Assembly: GCF_036492425.1 (NCBI RefSeq)
Contig: NZ_AP025292.1
Span: 2,542,001-2,606,000, forward strand
Reading direction: 5' to 3'
Source of the DNA: Persicobacter psychrovividus
Lineage (GTDB): Bacteria > Bacteroidota > Bacteroidia > Cytophagales > Cyclobacteriaceae
Length of the DNA: 64,000 nt
The translations under genes were made by a program, and so were the position numbers. Shown here one piece after another: positions 43,885 through 53,501 of the stretch. The notes under the pieces are model-generated. The model searched no databases and was not told the DNA's origin. It saw nothing but the letters and a program-made list of their open reading frames with translations. Each line of letters starts with the position of its first letter. Within the stretch, counting starts at the first letter, position 1.

Positions 43885-45255
43885 ATGAATCTTAATCAAC
43901 TCCTATGGGGAAACCATGAGGTGTCTGAAGCTGAAAAGCTAAAACTCGTGGCGCTCAAGTTTATCGCAGGTTTACTTATTGTTTTTGACCTGATCATGTT
44001 GTACCAAACCAAAGGAACAGACCTGATACTGCTGCCGGTAATTCACCTGTTGGCAATCTGTCTAACAACCGGCCTTGGGGCAATGAAGCTTTACGATGTT
44101 TCCAAGAACATTGCCACTGCAGCTACTGTCGCATACTTTTTAGCCATTGCCTTTATCGACATGAAGATGTATTCCATCAATGGGCCAATCCTGATGTCGT
44201 TAATTTTTTGTATCACGCTGTCTTTCGTCGTTTATGGCATTGATCAGTACAAAAAAATGGCGGCCTATTTAGTGATCATCACCATTGGCGGGCTCATCGC
44301 TTATTATACCGACCCATTTATTGATCTGCCTACCCCACTTTATGGCACGCCTGATCAGAAAATCCATATTGTTTTTGCGCTATACTTGCTGCTTACGCTA
44401 AACTTCTGCTTGTTTATTGTTGATTATAATGGGTTTCATCAGATCAATAAATCCAAAGAACTGAATGATGAAATGAAGGCAGCCAATGCGTTGGTCATCA
44501 CCAAACAAGAAGAAACACAAGCCTACATTAAAGAGATTGAGCAGGTTCGGGAAAAAGAAAATGAGCAAAAATGGGTAGTAGAGGGCGTTTCTCGTATTGA
44601 CAATACCCTACGACAGGAGACAGAAGACTCACAACACCGTGATGATATTCTAAAGGAGATTATGAAATACAGCAAGCTGAGCCAAGGAGCACTTTACCTG
44701 CTTGCTGACGATAAGGATGACGATATTCTTGAACTGGTGGCGACCTATGCTTACGGACGCAAAAAGTTTGTGAAAGACTTTATAGAGCCTGGTATTGGTA
44801 TTTTGGGACAGGTATTTTATGAGGAAGAGCCACTGTATATGGATGAAATCCCTGAGGATTACATCAACATCAGCAGCGGACTCGGCAAGGCGCGCCCGAA
44901 TTACATCTACCTCATCCCACTGAAATATAATATGGAGGTGATTGGCGTAATGGAATTTGCCGGATTTGGGGTTTTGAAAGACAAGGTCATTGAATACCTG
45001 AATAAAATTTCTGAGTCGTTGGGGGCACATATCGCTAACCGAAAGGTTGCCCTGAGAACACAGTTTTTACTGGAACAGGCACAACAGCAAGCAGAGCAGT
45101 TACGGGCTCAGGAAGAGGAAATCCGACAAAATATGGAAGAGCAGCAAGCCGTCAATGAACAGGCGGAACGCGACAAAGAAATTTATATGAATCAGATTGC
45201 TGAACTAAAATCTGAGCTGAAGAAACGATCCAAGCAGGAGGCTGAAACCGCCTAA
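43885..45255 (+). CDS. Membrane GAF-domain sensor protein without kinase
   Basis: A 456-residue protein with six membrane helices (about 27-44, 48-66, 76-92, 98-117, 123-139, 160-181), a coiled coil (about 183-225), one GAF domain (about 240-385; YAYGRKKFVKDFIEPGIGILG, then IPLKYNMEVIGVMEFAGF) and a long C-terminal coiled coil (about 390-450, Gln/Glu-rich). There is no catalytic output domain. The GAF domain is a paralog of that in the protein at 37037. The six-helix part looks like a 7TM-type receptor module and may be the true sensor. A long non-coding region precedes it. Confidence 0.8.
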   Translation: MNLNQLLWGNHEVSEAEKLKLVALKFIAGLLIVFDLIMLYQTKGTDLILLPVIHLLAICLTTGLGAMKLYDVSKNIATAATVAYFLAIAFIDMKMYSINGPILMSLIFCITLSFVVYGIDQYKKMAAYLVIITIGGLIAYYTDPFIDLPTPLYGTPDQKIHIVFALYLLLTLNFCLFIVDYNGFHQINKSKELNDEMKAANALVITKQEETQAYIKEIEQVREKENEQKWVVEGVSRIDNTLRQETEDSQHRDDILKEIMKYSKLSQGALYLLADDKDDDILELVATYAYGRKKFVKDFIEPGIGILGQVFYEEEPLYMDEIPEDYINISSGLGKARPNYIYLIPLKYNMEVIGVMEFAGFGVLKDKVIEYLNKISESLGAHIANRKVALRTQFLLEQAQQQAEQLRAQEEEIRQNMEEQQAVNEQAERDKEIYMNQIAELKSELKKRSKQEAETA

Positions 45256-45410
45256 ACACTGCCGCATTTTTCTTCACCGATACCCGCCGAACGCTGCTGT
45301 AATGTTCGTTGCGTTTGGGGACTTCGCGCTGAAACCCCTCGACGTTTATTATACTAAGCCATAGAGAAGCAGGGGTATTGAACTCGGACGACAACACTAT
45401 CGAAAGCAAT

Positions 45411-45450
45411 AAAACCGATGCAAACCACCTTTTTGCATCGGTTTTTTTAT
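45411..45450 (+). terminator. Strong terminator upstream of the YceI-like gene
   Basis: CCGATGCAAA and TTTGCATCGG arms with a short loop, then seven T. It lies about 160 bases after the GAF gene stop. The stretch between contains a further GGGG/CCCC hairpin and could be a trailing small RNA. Confidence 0.8.
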
Positions 45451-45489
45451 GGGGCGACAGAAGAAGTACAATATTAAACTGAAAGGACT

Positions 45490-46119
45490 TTGAGGTTCAG
45501 CATATTTTTTGTTTTCTTGTACCTTATGCTTGCATACCTTTTATTCATCATCAGCTTAATATCGCCTCCTCCGCATGGAAGATCCGGTAAACTTTTTTGG
45601 GACCAATCCTGCCTCCTGACCATTCATGGGGAAAGTAACGTCAGCAAATTCGCCTGTTCTTACAGCTCCGACCGCTCGGCCTCCGTTGATTTTCTTTTCA
45701 AGTTCACCTCTGATGAGTATCCGGTTTCCGCACAACTCAACGCCGATCCAATCAGGATTCCCATTACACAGTTTGACTGCAATATCCCCGGAATGCGATC
45801 CGACTTCCGCTCCCTCCTTCAGTACAAACAACACCCTTTCGTACGCATGAATATGAACGACATCAGTATGCGGGAAGGGCCCAATGCGGATATTGAATTC
45901 AACCTTGAGATTACACTTGAAATTGCCGGAGCACAACAAATCTTCACCGTTCCGGTAACCTCCGAACAGGGAGAAGATGGGCAGTTTTACCTCTTCGGTG
46001 AAATGAACGTTGACATTCGAAACTACGGACTCACGCCCCCCACCAAATTTTTGGGTACCGTAAAAGTATCCCCCTATGTGGTAGTGGCTTTTAAAATTGG
46101 TATTGAGTTGGAGGCTTAG
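45490..46119 (+). CDS. YceI-like domain protein
   Basis: A 209-residue protein with an N-terminal hydrophobic segment (about 4-25, signal or anchor) and a YceI-like lipocalin-fold domain. The family pattern is LTIHGESNVSKFACSY followed later by DFRSLLQYKQHPFVRMNM. YceI proteins bind isoprenoid or other lipids in the periplasm; the ligand here is unknown. The frame opens with TTG at 45490; an ATG at 45526 would shorten the hydrophobic segment. The terminator just upstream shows it is a separate transcript. Convergent with the large protease gene. Confidence 0.75.
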   Translation: MRFSIFFVFLYLMLAYLLFIISLISPPPHGRSGKLFWDQSCLLTIHGESNVSKFACSYSSDRSASVDFLFKFTSDEYPVSAQLNADPIRIPITQFDCNIPGMRSDFRSLLQYKQHPFVRMNMNDISMREGPNADIEFNLEITLEIAGAQQIFTVPVTSEQGEDGQFYLFGEMNVDIRNYGLTPPTKFLGTVKVSPYVVVAFKIGIELEA

Positions 46120-46187
46120 CAGTATTAGAGCACAAAAAAGCACTTCAAAAAATCCCTTTTCTGAAGTGCCTTTACTGTTGTTTTACG

Positions 46188-49100
46188 CTATGGTAATTTC
46201 ACTATTTTAAATTGCTGTACTCCACCTTCACCGCGTATCGTCAGTAAATAAACGCCTGCCGCCCACGATCGGCTGTCAATCGATAACTGTGATTGCCCCT
46301 CTGTGGTGAACGACATGATGGCTCGCCCTTCTACATCATGAACAAAAATCGTCAATCCTTCCTCTTCCGGCAGGTGCAGAAGTTCGAAGTTCGCCCTGAA
46401 AGGGTTGGGAGATAACTGCATCTGGTGGCCTGTATCAACATTCAGTACCCTCAGAATTTGTAAGCCAATAAGATGTGTACGACTACGCCCTAAATGGTCA
46501 GTCACCTCAATGGCCAAATCTTTAATACCGTCAGCCTTAGGAGTAATGGTCAGGGTTTGGTTATTGATTTGTGCATCGAAGTATTCATTCTCCGGACTGT
46601 TGATTTTACAAAATATGGAATCTCCTTCCGCATCGTAGAAAAGTTCATTCATCTGATACGATTTTGATTCTCCTACACTTAACACCAAAAGGTCATCTTG
46701 CATTTTTATCGGTTCCTCATTGTTTGTCAGTATCAGCCCCAAGTCAAGCAATACAGACTGCCCTATTTGATCTGTGGCTTTAATCGACAACGATCGTTCC
46801 TCTGCTTTATGATAGAAAAGTGTCAGGCTTGACTCCTTGACTTCCTCTATGGCACCATCCAAGTGGAAGTTCATCAGTTCGTAAGTTAAAGGTGCATGAA
46901 CCCCTGCGTGAAACCACTGCTCAAGGTTGTATTCATACTGTACATGCGTACTCAATGCCACCTCTTCTGAGCTTAGGCGAACCGATGGCCCACTATTTTC
47001 ACTGACCCCAAAAGAATACTCATGGGTTAGGCGCCCACCGTGTTCATCCTGAACATTGATTTGCAGTTGAGTACTCCCCTGTTCACGTGTCTGTAAAAAC
47101 AATGTATTTCCCGACAGCCAACAAGCATTAACGGTGGCATCTGCTGAAAAACCTTCAAGTTCAAATGTTATAAGGTCATTATCCTGATCACTGAAGTAAT
47201 CAAGTAAATTCAACTGAATATCTGCATGTTCTCCAAAAGACGTAGGAAGTGGGTGGGTAAGTTCAGGAAAATGGTTATCAGCCACCTTTGCCAAAAAGGT
47301 AGATTCTACCCATCCGCCTCGATGGTCTGTGGCTCGGACCGTCACACTACGCTCACCGGCTGCTATACCTGTCAATAATAATTGATCCCCGTTTATTTCT
47401 GCTCCCAAGAAACTTACATTATCCATATGCTGAACAGAGAAAGTCAAAGGCATTCCATTTCCTTTATTGAAATAGCTATATAAATATAATGTCTGCGCTC
47501 CTCCTCTTGGAATAATCTGTTCAGGGATCTGTCGTGTTACCCTTGGCTGTGTTGGCTCCATAAAATTAAGATAGACGCTTAACCAGCCAGAACCTCCCTT
47601 AATATCGGTAGCTTCCACCCGAAACTGGTATATCCCTGCTTCTCTACCCATCACCTTCAGCTTTCTACCTTCCATTATCACCAAGTGATTTATGGAATGA
47701 TGACTATGGTGCAAGGTATAATTTAAAGGATCTCCATCTGCATCAGAAAAGATCGAATCCATATCAAACTCACGTAGCTCATTAACCTCAATACTCAAAG
47801 ATAAAGTGGAATTAATAGGCATCGGTGGTGCATTAGGAAGAACGACCTGCTTTATTATTACGGTATCCTGATAACTACTATAACCGAGGCGGGAAAGTAT
47901 TCTACCATAATTTTCACCTAAAGGATGATGAAAGGGGATATCGAAATCGAGTGACACAAATGCACTGTCTAAGCCGGTAATCGTTCTGTTACTCCAATCC
48001 AGCCTTAAATATTGCAAGTCATATTTCTGGAGATTAACATAAGCAGAATAATCCCCTATATTTTTAAGGAACAATTGATCTGAAACCGTTTTCTTTTGCC
48101 CTTGATAAACCTGAACCTCGACAGTATCCTGCGAAAACCTTACCGCTGCAGGGAGCATTCCCCGTACAGACAGCGGAACGACAAGCGTGTCTTTCCCAAT
48201 TTCATTATGCGAGATCCGCAGGAAATATTCAGACACTCCTTGTTTGTCAGGGGTGATGTTTATGGCCACACTCTGATAGCCATTTGGTCGCGCAACCCGA
48301 TCTACCCCACTAAGCACCAACACCTGTTCAACATCGCTGAACACACTGAACTCAAGATCATCCTCACCATCATTAAAAACGAGCAGGTTATATCTCATGG
48401 CCCTGTTTACATCAGATGAAACGGCAATGGAATCTGTACTCAACCTTATTTTTGCCCGGGTAAGCACTCCTGTACCCGTCAGGGAGACGGAATCCAGCAG
48501 GGGCGCTGCCAATAACTGTTGTACATAAAGCGAAGCTCGATAATCGAGTGTATCTTCTGCCCGCATGGAAACCGGCAGGTTTAGTGCTGTAAATGCCGGC
48601 ACAATTACCGTGTCTGAGCTAACCGTGAAAACCCCAGAAGTTTGCAGCCTTAGTGGGACATCAAAATTCCCTGTATTCACAAAGTTTAACTGCCTTGTGG
48701 ATGTTACCCCAATCTTGGCAATCCCCCAATCAATAGAATCCGCAAACTGAAAGCTGTGAATACTGTCGATATCGAAAACTACGGGCAACCTTGTAATTAA
48801 TTGACTTGAATCATTACTATGAATATTGACCTGATATTCATGTCGCCCCCTCGACATCATCAAAGGGCTTTTATACAATTGTAATATCGTTGAATCTCCG
48901 GCAGCAACCACGCCCTCATTCGGTCCTTGTACTAATTCTTTCACCCGCTGATATAAGACTGCAAATGTATCATCATAGCCAGATTGCCCTGATGAGGAGG
49001 TTAAAATCCCTTCTGTACCATCTGCATTTTCAATACCAATCACCCCGGTTGTCGTAGAGCTGCTCAGTTCTCTATACTGTAATTTAATATTGCCATTACT

Positions 49101-51287
49101 GTAAAGGATGGCTTGAAAAGTATAAGTAGGCCCTCCGCTATAGGAGGAGATTTCATTGAATTGTAATATCAGGCGGTTACTTTCTTCTTTTGCAAAGACC
49201 CTTCCTGAATAAACGACAAGGTCTTTCCACATCATTGCAATTAAGTTATTTGGAGCAGCAGTGTTGGGTAAAACCTGACTGTTAAAAGTGGTACTGCCAT
49301 TACCAAAACCCAATAGACCATTGGTAGAAATATACATACGACTGTATTCCTCTTCATAAAAGGGAAAATTAAAAGGTAGATTGATAAATTTATAGGTATC
49401 ATCACCACTCAGGCCGACCGAATAACCGGTCGATGTAATGTCCTGCCAATCATATAGCTCAGGAAAATCCGTACTTCTCTTCTCAGTGTATTTTTCGCTA
49501 TTTGAGTTTTCAACTGCCGAAGACGACAATAAATCCTTTGAGTCCAACACCTTACCGTCGAGAGAAAAAATCGGCATGCCTGTCTGATGTTCACCTTCAG
49601 TTAAGACCTCAACATCCACTTCAAATTGCAAATCACTTTCCCCTCTATTGTAAATAACCACTGTTTCCTCGAAAGCAGTCGTATCTCGTCCAAAATCGTG
49701 ATAAAGACTGTCGGTATTCAAAGCTATTTCCGCGCCGGAAAGTACCCGTAGCAAATCCGTATAAGTCTGCTCATCGCTGCCAAGTATATTTTCGACCTTT
49801 AAACGAACGTCAAAACGGCCTGTATCAGCATACATAACCACCGGACGAGCCTCATAGCTCACCTCCGGAGATCCCCCTTCAAAATGCCATTCAAAATGTG
49901 CCACATCATCTTCTCCCTCTACCCGGAAAAACACCCGTTCGTAGGTCAATACTTCAGATTTACTTTCCACAACATTGGCCAAGGGGGCTGCCTGAGGCTG
50001 TAATACAAGCATCATGTTTTCTGCTTCGTAAACCGAAGTATCCCCCGCCGTGCTATATGCGGTCAGTCGAACATCAAATGCTCCTGCCTGTGGATAGGTA
50101 ACCCATAAAGAATCAAGCGTCAGGTCTTCCGTTTCCCCCCCTTCAAACACCCACTCCAAACGATCTATCTCTGCATTAGCTTTTACTGTATAAAGGACCT
50201 GCTGGCTCGCTTTGATGGTCGTTTGTGAGGCCGTTGCCGTAGCACGGAAACCTCGGAATATAGCTGGAGAGTTTAGCAGCTCTTTTCTTCTCGGACTATT
50301 TTCCATTACCACCATTGAACGTTCCTTTTGATGGACGGTGAAAATATTTTTACAGGCATCTGCCGTGTAATCCATATAGTTCTCTACCATATCATAAGAG
50401 CCGCAGGAGTATTCGTTGCCACAAGAGCGGTTAGGCCCTGAGGAGTTTGGTGTATCTTCGCAATAATCATCCGCACTACAATCTCCATCGCCCCAAATAT
50501 GACGCAAACCGATCCAATGCCCTACCTCGTGCGTCGTTACACGCCCAAGATCATAGCCAGACATCAAATTGAAATTCCCTTTTTCTTTCGACCCAAAAAC
50601 TTCCGTATGCATTACAACTCCGTCAGTTTCTGCCAAAGTAGGCAAGCCCGGAATGTCCAAACCAGGCAAACCTGAAGCCACTGGAAACTGCGCATAACCA
50701 AGCAAACCTCCCGACAAAGGCACGACCCACATATTAAAATAGTGATCAGGATTCCAGGAAGTCGCTGCTTTAATCGTATTCTGTACTGTATTTTTATCTA
50801 ATTCTCCGTAAAGTCCGAAGTCCGACAAGGGAACCCTGTTAATCCCATGTTCAGGCAGCTCCACACCTTCTTCATCAAACACTGCCAACACAAATTGAAT
50901 AGGCATTCCCGTACCCACGGGATCATCATTATCCCCCCGGGTGCCCGCTATTTTCTGAAAATCTTCATTAAGCACCACTATCTGACTTTCCACCTGAGCA
51001 CTGGAGATATTCGTTCCCTGCCCAACAGCACTACCATCATGGATCACATGCACAACAACAGGAATAAACATGGTATCGATCGTATTCTCAGCAAAACGAT
51101 GGGCGCGACGAAAAGCCACTTTTTCATTGATAAATTGTTCAAATCGATCATCTGAAAGCGCTTCCGGAAATTGACGCTGCAACTGTTGCTGCATTTCCAC
51201 CGTAGCACAAATTTCCTGCTCTTGAGCAAATAAATAGCCTTGCAAGCTCAGGAACAATAAAAGAAGTAGGTTGAATCGTAGGTGCAT
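46188..51287 (-). CDS. Large secreted M43 metalloprotease with T9SS sorting domain
   Basis: A 1699-residue multidomain surface protein. Signal peptide 1-21. The peptidase domain (about 70-340) is of the M43 (pappalysin-like) type with zinc motif HEVGHWIGLRH (H253, E254, H257, H263) and the disulfide-forming cysteines that follow. Next come two PKD-like domains (about 350-430 and 440-520, VRLTAYS and VRLKVEN), a large beta-rich middle with ASH-like and cadherin-like repeats, and a type A T9SS C-terminal sorting domain (LSPNPFRANF ... GVYLLTI). It should be exported and fixed on the cell surface or released, degrading proteins. The PorZ-like protein at 5187 belongs to the machinery that would handle it. 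Confidence 0.88.
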   Translation of the reverse strand: MHLRFNLLLLLFLSLQGYLFAQEQEICATVEMQQQLQRQFPEALSDDRFEQFINEKVAFRRAHRFAENTIDTMFIPVVVHVIHDGSAVGQGTNISSAQVESQIVVLNEDFQKIAGTRGDNDDPVGTGMPIQFVLAVFDEEGVELPEHGINRVPLSDFGLYGELDKNTVQNTIKAATSWNPDHYFNMWVVPLSGGLLGYAQFPVASGLPGLDIPGLPTLAETDGVVMHTEVFGSKEKGNFNLMSGYDLGRVTTHEVGHWIGLRHIWGDGDCSADDYCEDTPNSSGPNRSCGNEYSCGSYDMVENYMDYTADACKNIFTVHQKERSMVVMENSPRRKELLNSPAIFRGFRATATASQTTIKASQQVLYTVKANAEIDRLEWVFEGGETEDLTLDSLWVTYPQAGAFDVRLTAYSTAGDTSVYEAENMMLVLQPQAAPLANVVESKSEVLTYERVFFRVEGEDDVAHFEWHFEGGSPEVSYEARPVVMYADTGRFDVRLKVENILGSDEQTYTDLLRVLSGAEIALNTDSLYHDFGRDTTAFEETVVIYNRGESDLQFEVDVEVLTEGEHQTGMPIFSLDGKVLDSKDLLSSSAVENSNSEKYTEKRSTDFPELYDWQDITSTGYSVGLSGDDTYKFINLPFNFPFYEEEYSRMYISTNGLLGFGNGSTTFNSQVLPNTAAPNNLIAMMWKDLVVYSGRVFAKEESNRLILQFNEISSYSGGPTYTFQAILYSNGNIKLQYRELSSSTTTGVIGIENADGTEGILTSSSGQSGYDDTFAVLYQRVKELVQGPNEGVVAAGDSTILQLYKSPLMMSRGRHEYQVNIHSNDSSQLITRLPVVFDIDSIHSFQFADSIDWGIAKIGVTSTRQLNFVNTGNFDVPLRLQTSGVFTVSSDTVIVPAFTALNLPVSMRAEDTLDYRASLYVQQLLAAPLLDSVSLTGTGVLTRAKIRLSTDSIAVSSDVNRAMRYNLLVFNDGEDDLEFSVFSDVEQVLVLSGVDRVARPNGYQSVAINITPDKQGVSEYFLRISHNEIGKDTLVVPLSVRGMLPAAVRFSQDTVEVQVYQGQKKTVSDQLFLKNIGDYSAYVNLQKYDLQYLRLDWSNRTITGLDSAFVSLDFDIPFHHPLGENYGRILSRLGYSSYQDTVIIKQVVLPNAPPMPINSTLSLSIEVNELREFDMDSIFSDADGDPLNYTLHHSHHSINHLVIMEGRKLKVMGREAGIYQFRVEATDIKGGSGWLSVYLNFMEPTQPRVTRQIPEQIIPRGGAQTLYLYSYFNKGNGMPLTFSVQHMDNVSFLGAEINGDQLLLTGIAAGERSVTVRATDHRGGWVESTFLAKVADNHFPELTHPLPTSFGEHADIQLNLLDYFSDQDNDLITFELEGFSADATVNACWLSGNTLFLQTREQGSTQLQINVQDEHGGRLTHEYSFGVSENSGPSVRLSSEEVALSTHVQYEYNLEQWFHAGVHAPLTYELMNFHLDGAIEEVKESSLTLFYHKAEERSLSIKATDQIGQSVLLDLGLILTNNEEPIKMQDDLLVLSVGESKSYQMNELFYDAEGDSIFCKINSPENEYFDAQINNQTLTITPKADGIKDLAIEVTDHLGRSRTHLIGLQILRVLNVDTGHQMQLSPNPFRANFELLHLPEEEGLTIFVHDVEGRAIMSFTTEGQSQLSIDSRSWAAGVYLLTIRGEGGVQQFKIVKLP

Positions 51288-51526
51288 TTTAGCGTAGGTT
51301 GATAATAAATAGCCCTAAAAATAAATAAAACATTAAAATAGTACATTTTACTTTAATATCAAATTACATTCATTTGATTGACTTTTTCCACTTAGATTAA
51401 TGTGAAAAATTTATCACCTCCCGATGCGGCCACTACCGAAGATCAAAAACAAAATGAGTACGATTATTTTAGGTAATACCCTGGGTGTCTTGCCCTATAA
51501 TAACTTGGTGCCTTTTATCTGATTGA
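51288..51526. other. Intergenic region upstream of the protease gene
   Basis: AT-rich, with no credible gene. It should contain the protease promoter. A TAACTTGG box (51501-51508) is one mismatch from the Bacteroidota -7 consensus and may serve the RNA element to its right. Confidence 0.4.
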
Positions 51527-51700
51527 ACGCCTCAGGACTTGAACTATAGCAAGTATGTATTTGGGTCGCATTTCGAGATGTCGCCGTGGGCACCGCGCTC
51601 CCTGTAGGAGTTTCAAAACTGAAGGTAACAAGTCGAGGCGTACGCCATTCAAAACACCACAACAGATCATGGACACCATCCATGATCTGTTTATTTTTAT
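51527..51700 (+). ncRNA. Candidate structured RNA with terminator
   Basis: ACGCCTC and ACTTG (51527-51541) pair over 87 bases with CAAGT and GAGGCGT (51629-51641), closing a region that itself folds into small hairpins (CGCAT/ATGTCG, CTCC/GGAG, TTTCA/TGAA). After it comes an 11-bp stem (51662-51690, ACAGATCATGG) followed by a T-rich stretch, a good terminator. No reading frame explains the pairing. This may be a small RNA; the strand is inferred from the terminator. Confidence 0.4.
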
Positions 51701-51722
51701 ATTGATCACAAAAACATCAACT

Positions 51723-51842
51723 ATGAAATACAAAACACTCTTTTTGCTCTTATTCATTTTTACGGCTATGAATAGCTTCGGGCAGCGTTATGTCGGTCGG
51801 AATATCATGTTCAGTAGTGGTCTGAATGAAAGTAATCAATAG
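51723..51842 (+). pseudogene. Remnant of a secreted protein gene
   Basis: A 39-codon frame with a good signal peptide (MKYKTLFLLLFIFTAMNSFG) and only eighteen residues after it. A second short frame (51847-52010) continues in another phase. It looks like the surviving 5' end of a gene for an exported protein. A genuine small secreted peptide is the alternative. Confidence 0.4.
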
Positions 51843-51971
51843 GACCATGTGGGTAGTTTACCTAAATCCTCAGAATAATCAGAACGCCATTCATTCCCCC
51901 ACTCAACAAGCCTACCCTTTCAGATTTAGCAACCACCTTGGGCAATACCTTGGCCACTTTTTAAAAAAAAA

Positions 51972-52012
51972 GAAAAAAAGCCCTCTGAACGATGCTCAGA
52001 GGGCTTTTTAAA
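51972..52012 (-). terminator. Terminator of ssrA
   Basis: AGCCCTCTGA and TCAGAGGGCT arms followed on the minus strand by a run of T, ten bases past the tmRNA 3' end. Confidence 0.8.
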
Positions 52013-52021
52013 GAGTTGTTG

Positions 52022-52424
52022 TGGAGTCGGCGAGAATCGAACTCGCGTCCAGAGAAGGTAACTGTCGAGCCTTCTACATGCTTAGTTTACACTTAAATTT
52101 TCGAGCAAGGGCAGGTGGAAAACAACCAACCGTTCGCCTTATCTGCTTGTATTCGGATTGGGATCGCAGCATCTCCCTTTCCTATTTTCTTATTAACGAC
52201 ACCCCAAATCCAACCGTAAGAAACCCCAGTTGGTGGGATGTGGCCCGGGAACCTTGGGTTCAACCGATTAAAGCCTGCTATCACACTCTAAGAGTAATGA
52301 TTAGGCAGCCATGGCAAAGTTAGACTCGCCAAATAGAGTTTGCGTAAATTTATCACGGAAGTACACGCTCCTCCCGACATGCTTATACTCGCAACGACTC
52401 ATCCTGTCAAAACCGATCGACCCC
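52022..52424 (-). ncRNA. ssrA: tmRNA
   Basis: A 403-base transfer-messenger RNA. The 5' GGGGTCG pairs with the 3' CGACTCC of the tRNA-like end, and the T arm GGACGCGAGTTCGATTCTCG is intact. The tag frame (52330 down to 52301) encodes GESNFAMAA followed by a stop, a tag of the Bacteroidota type ending in the usual hydrophobic residues for degradation. CCA is not encoded. A CACTCC/GGAGTG hairpin sits 13 bases upstream of the 5' end. Confidence 0.95.
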
Positions 52425-52498
52425 TATCGGATGATCCCACTCCTTGAAGTGGAGTGCGAATATCCGCTAATCATTATTCTTTTGCAAGTTTTCGGGCA

Positions 52499-53383
52499 TC
52501 AATATTTTGTGATCAATGCCGATCCCGTGGTTGAAACGCTGATTCTTGCGAGTCCAGAATATCGCAACTCACTTGAGCCGCTCATAAAACCACTGATTTG
52601 CCGTTGGCAGCTCACGCCGAGGTATGCAGACCCCATCATATTGATATCCAGCTGCTGACACTGAAACTTCTCCCCATTCACGGCACTGCTACCACTGAGG
52701 GTGGCGTCCATTTGGTCGGTGAAGCCATACAGCCGCATCTGGCTTGCGCCCTCCGCTTTTATTTTTAGAATTTTTGTAAGGAAATCGCCTGTCATCACCG
52801 ATGAACCTCCTTGATACAGGTCTGCATAAACTGCTTGGCAGTCCATCGACACATCTGAAGCGCCTGCCTGCAATATTTTCACTGTTTCGGTATTCAGTTG
52901 CCCCTTTAGATAGGAAGAGCCTGCGAGGGAGATCCGTACCTCGGTTGCATTATTGACAATAATACCACGCGCCTGACTGCTGCCTGCCAAATCAATCCCG
53001 ATCAGGTCTTCAGCAAAACAATTCGCACTGTCGGCTTCAAAGCTACTTTCACCTGCAAGGCTGAGGTAGTTCAGTCGCCGATCTATTTGCAGGTGCACCT
53101 CCACCCCCTCATGCCGGTTCACATTCCGTTCATAGTCCACCGTCAGCATTCCATCCTGCACCTGCAGCCGGGTAACATCCAGAATATTGGATTGTCCCTT
53201 CAGAAAAATATGCGGTTCCGTGCCATAGGTCAAATATACCTGAAGGTCCTCCTCCACAGCAAGGGCATCAAAAGGAGCAAGGACTTGCTCCACTTCCCTT
53301 TCGACCACAGGGCCATCCCCGTTGATGCCTGCCCAATGACATCCCGTCAGTATGAGGGCAAAAAATAACACAATTATTCTCAT
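52499..53383 (-). CDS. DUF2807 (GIN domain) lipoprotein
   Basis: A 294-residue lipoprotein with lipobox LTGC (Cys15). The rest is a DUF2807 domain, the GIN/adhesin-head type beta-solenoid found mostly in Bacteroidota. Its turns are visible as repeated DLAGSSQA, SLAGSSYL, GGSSVMTG, EGASQM and LSGSSAVN motifs. The function is not established; a structural or surface role is likely. It lies next to the MoxR-DUF58 cluster, same strand, but with a gap of about 120 bases. Confidence 0.85.
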   Translation of the reverse strand: MRIIVLFFALILTGCHWAGINGDGPVVEREVEQVLAPFDALAVEEDLQVYLTYGTEPHIFLKGQSNILDVTRLQVQDGMLTVDYERNVNRHEGVEVHLQIDRRLNYLSLAGESSFEADSANCFAEDLIGIDLAGSSQARGIIVNNATEVRISLAGSSYLKGQLNTETVKILQAGASDVSMDCQAVYADLYQGGSSVMTGDFLTKILKIKAEGASQMRLYGFTDQMDATLSGSSAVNGEKFQCQQLDINMMGSAYLGVSCQRQISGFMSGSSELRYSGLARISVSTTGSALITKY

Positions 53384-53501
53384 GATATAAGTTGATATTG
53401 AAGTCGCAAGTTAGGGAAAAATCCCGCTTCACTCCTGCTCTTCACCGGTACTTTCTTACAAAGAAAAAGGCTGCCACCGCCTTTCTGACCGAATATCGAT
53501 C

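Noticed and set aside
45256-45410. Small RNA between the GAF gene and its terminator
   Set aside because: Hairpins exist but no clear closing stem or own promoter; it may simply be the 3' end of the GAF transcript.
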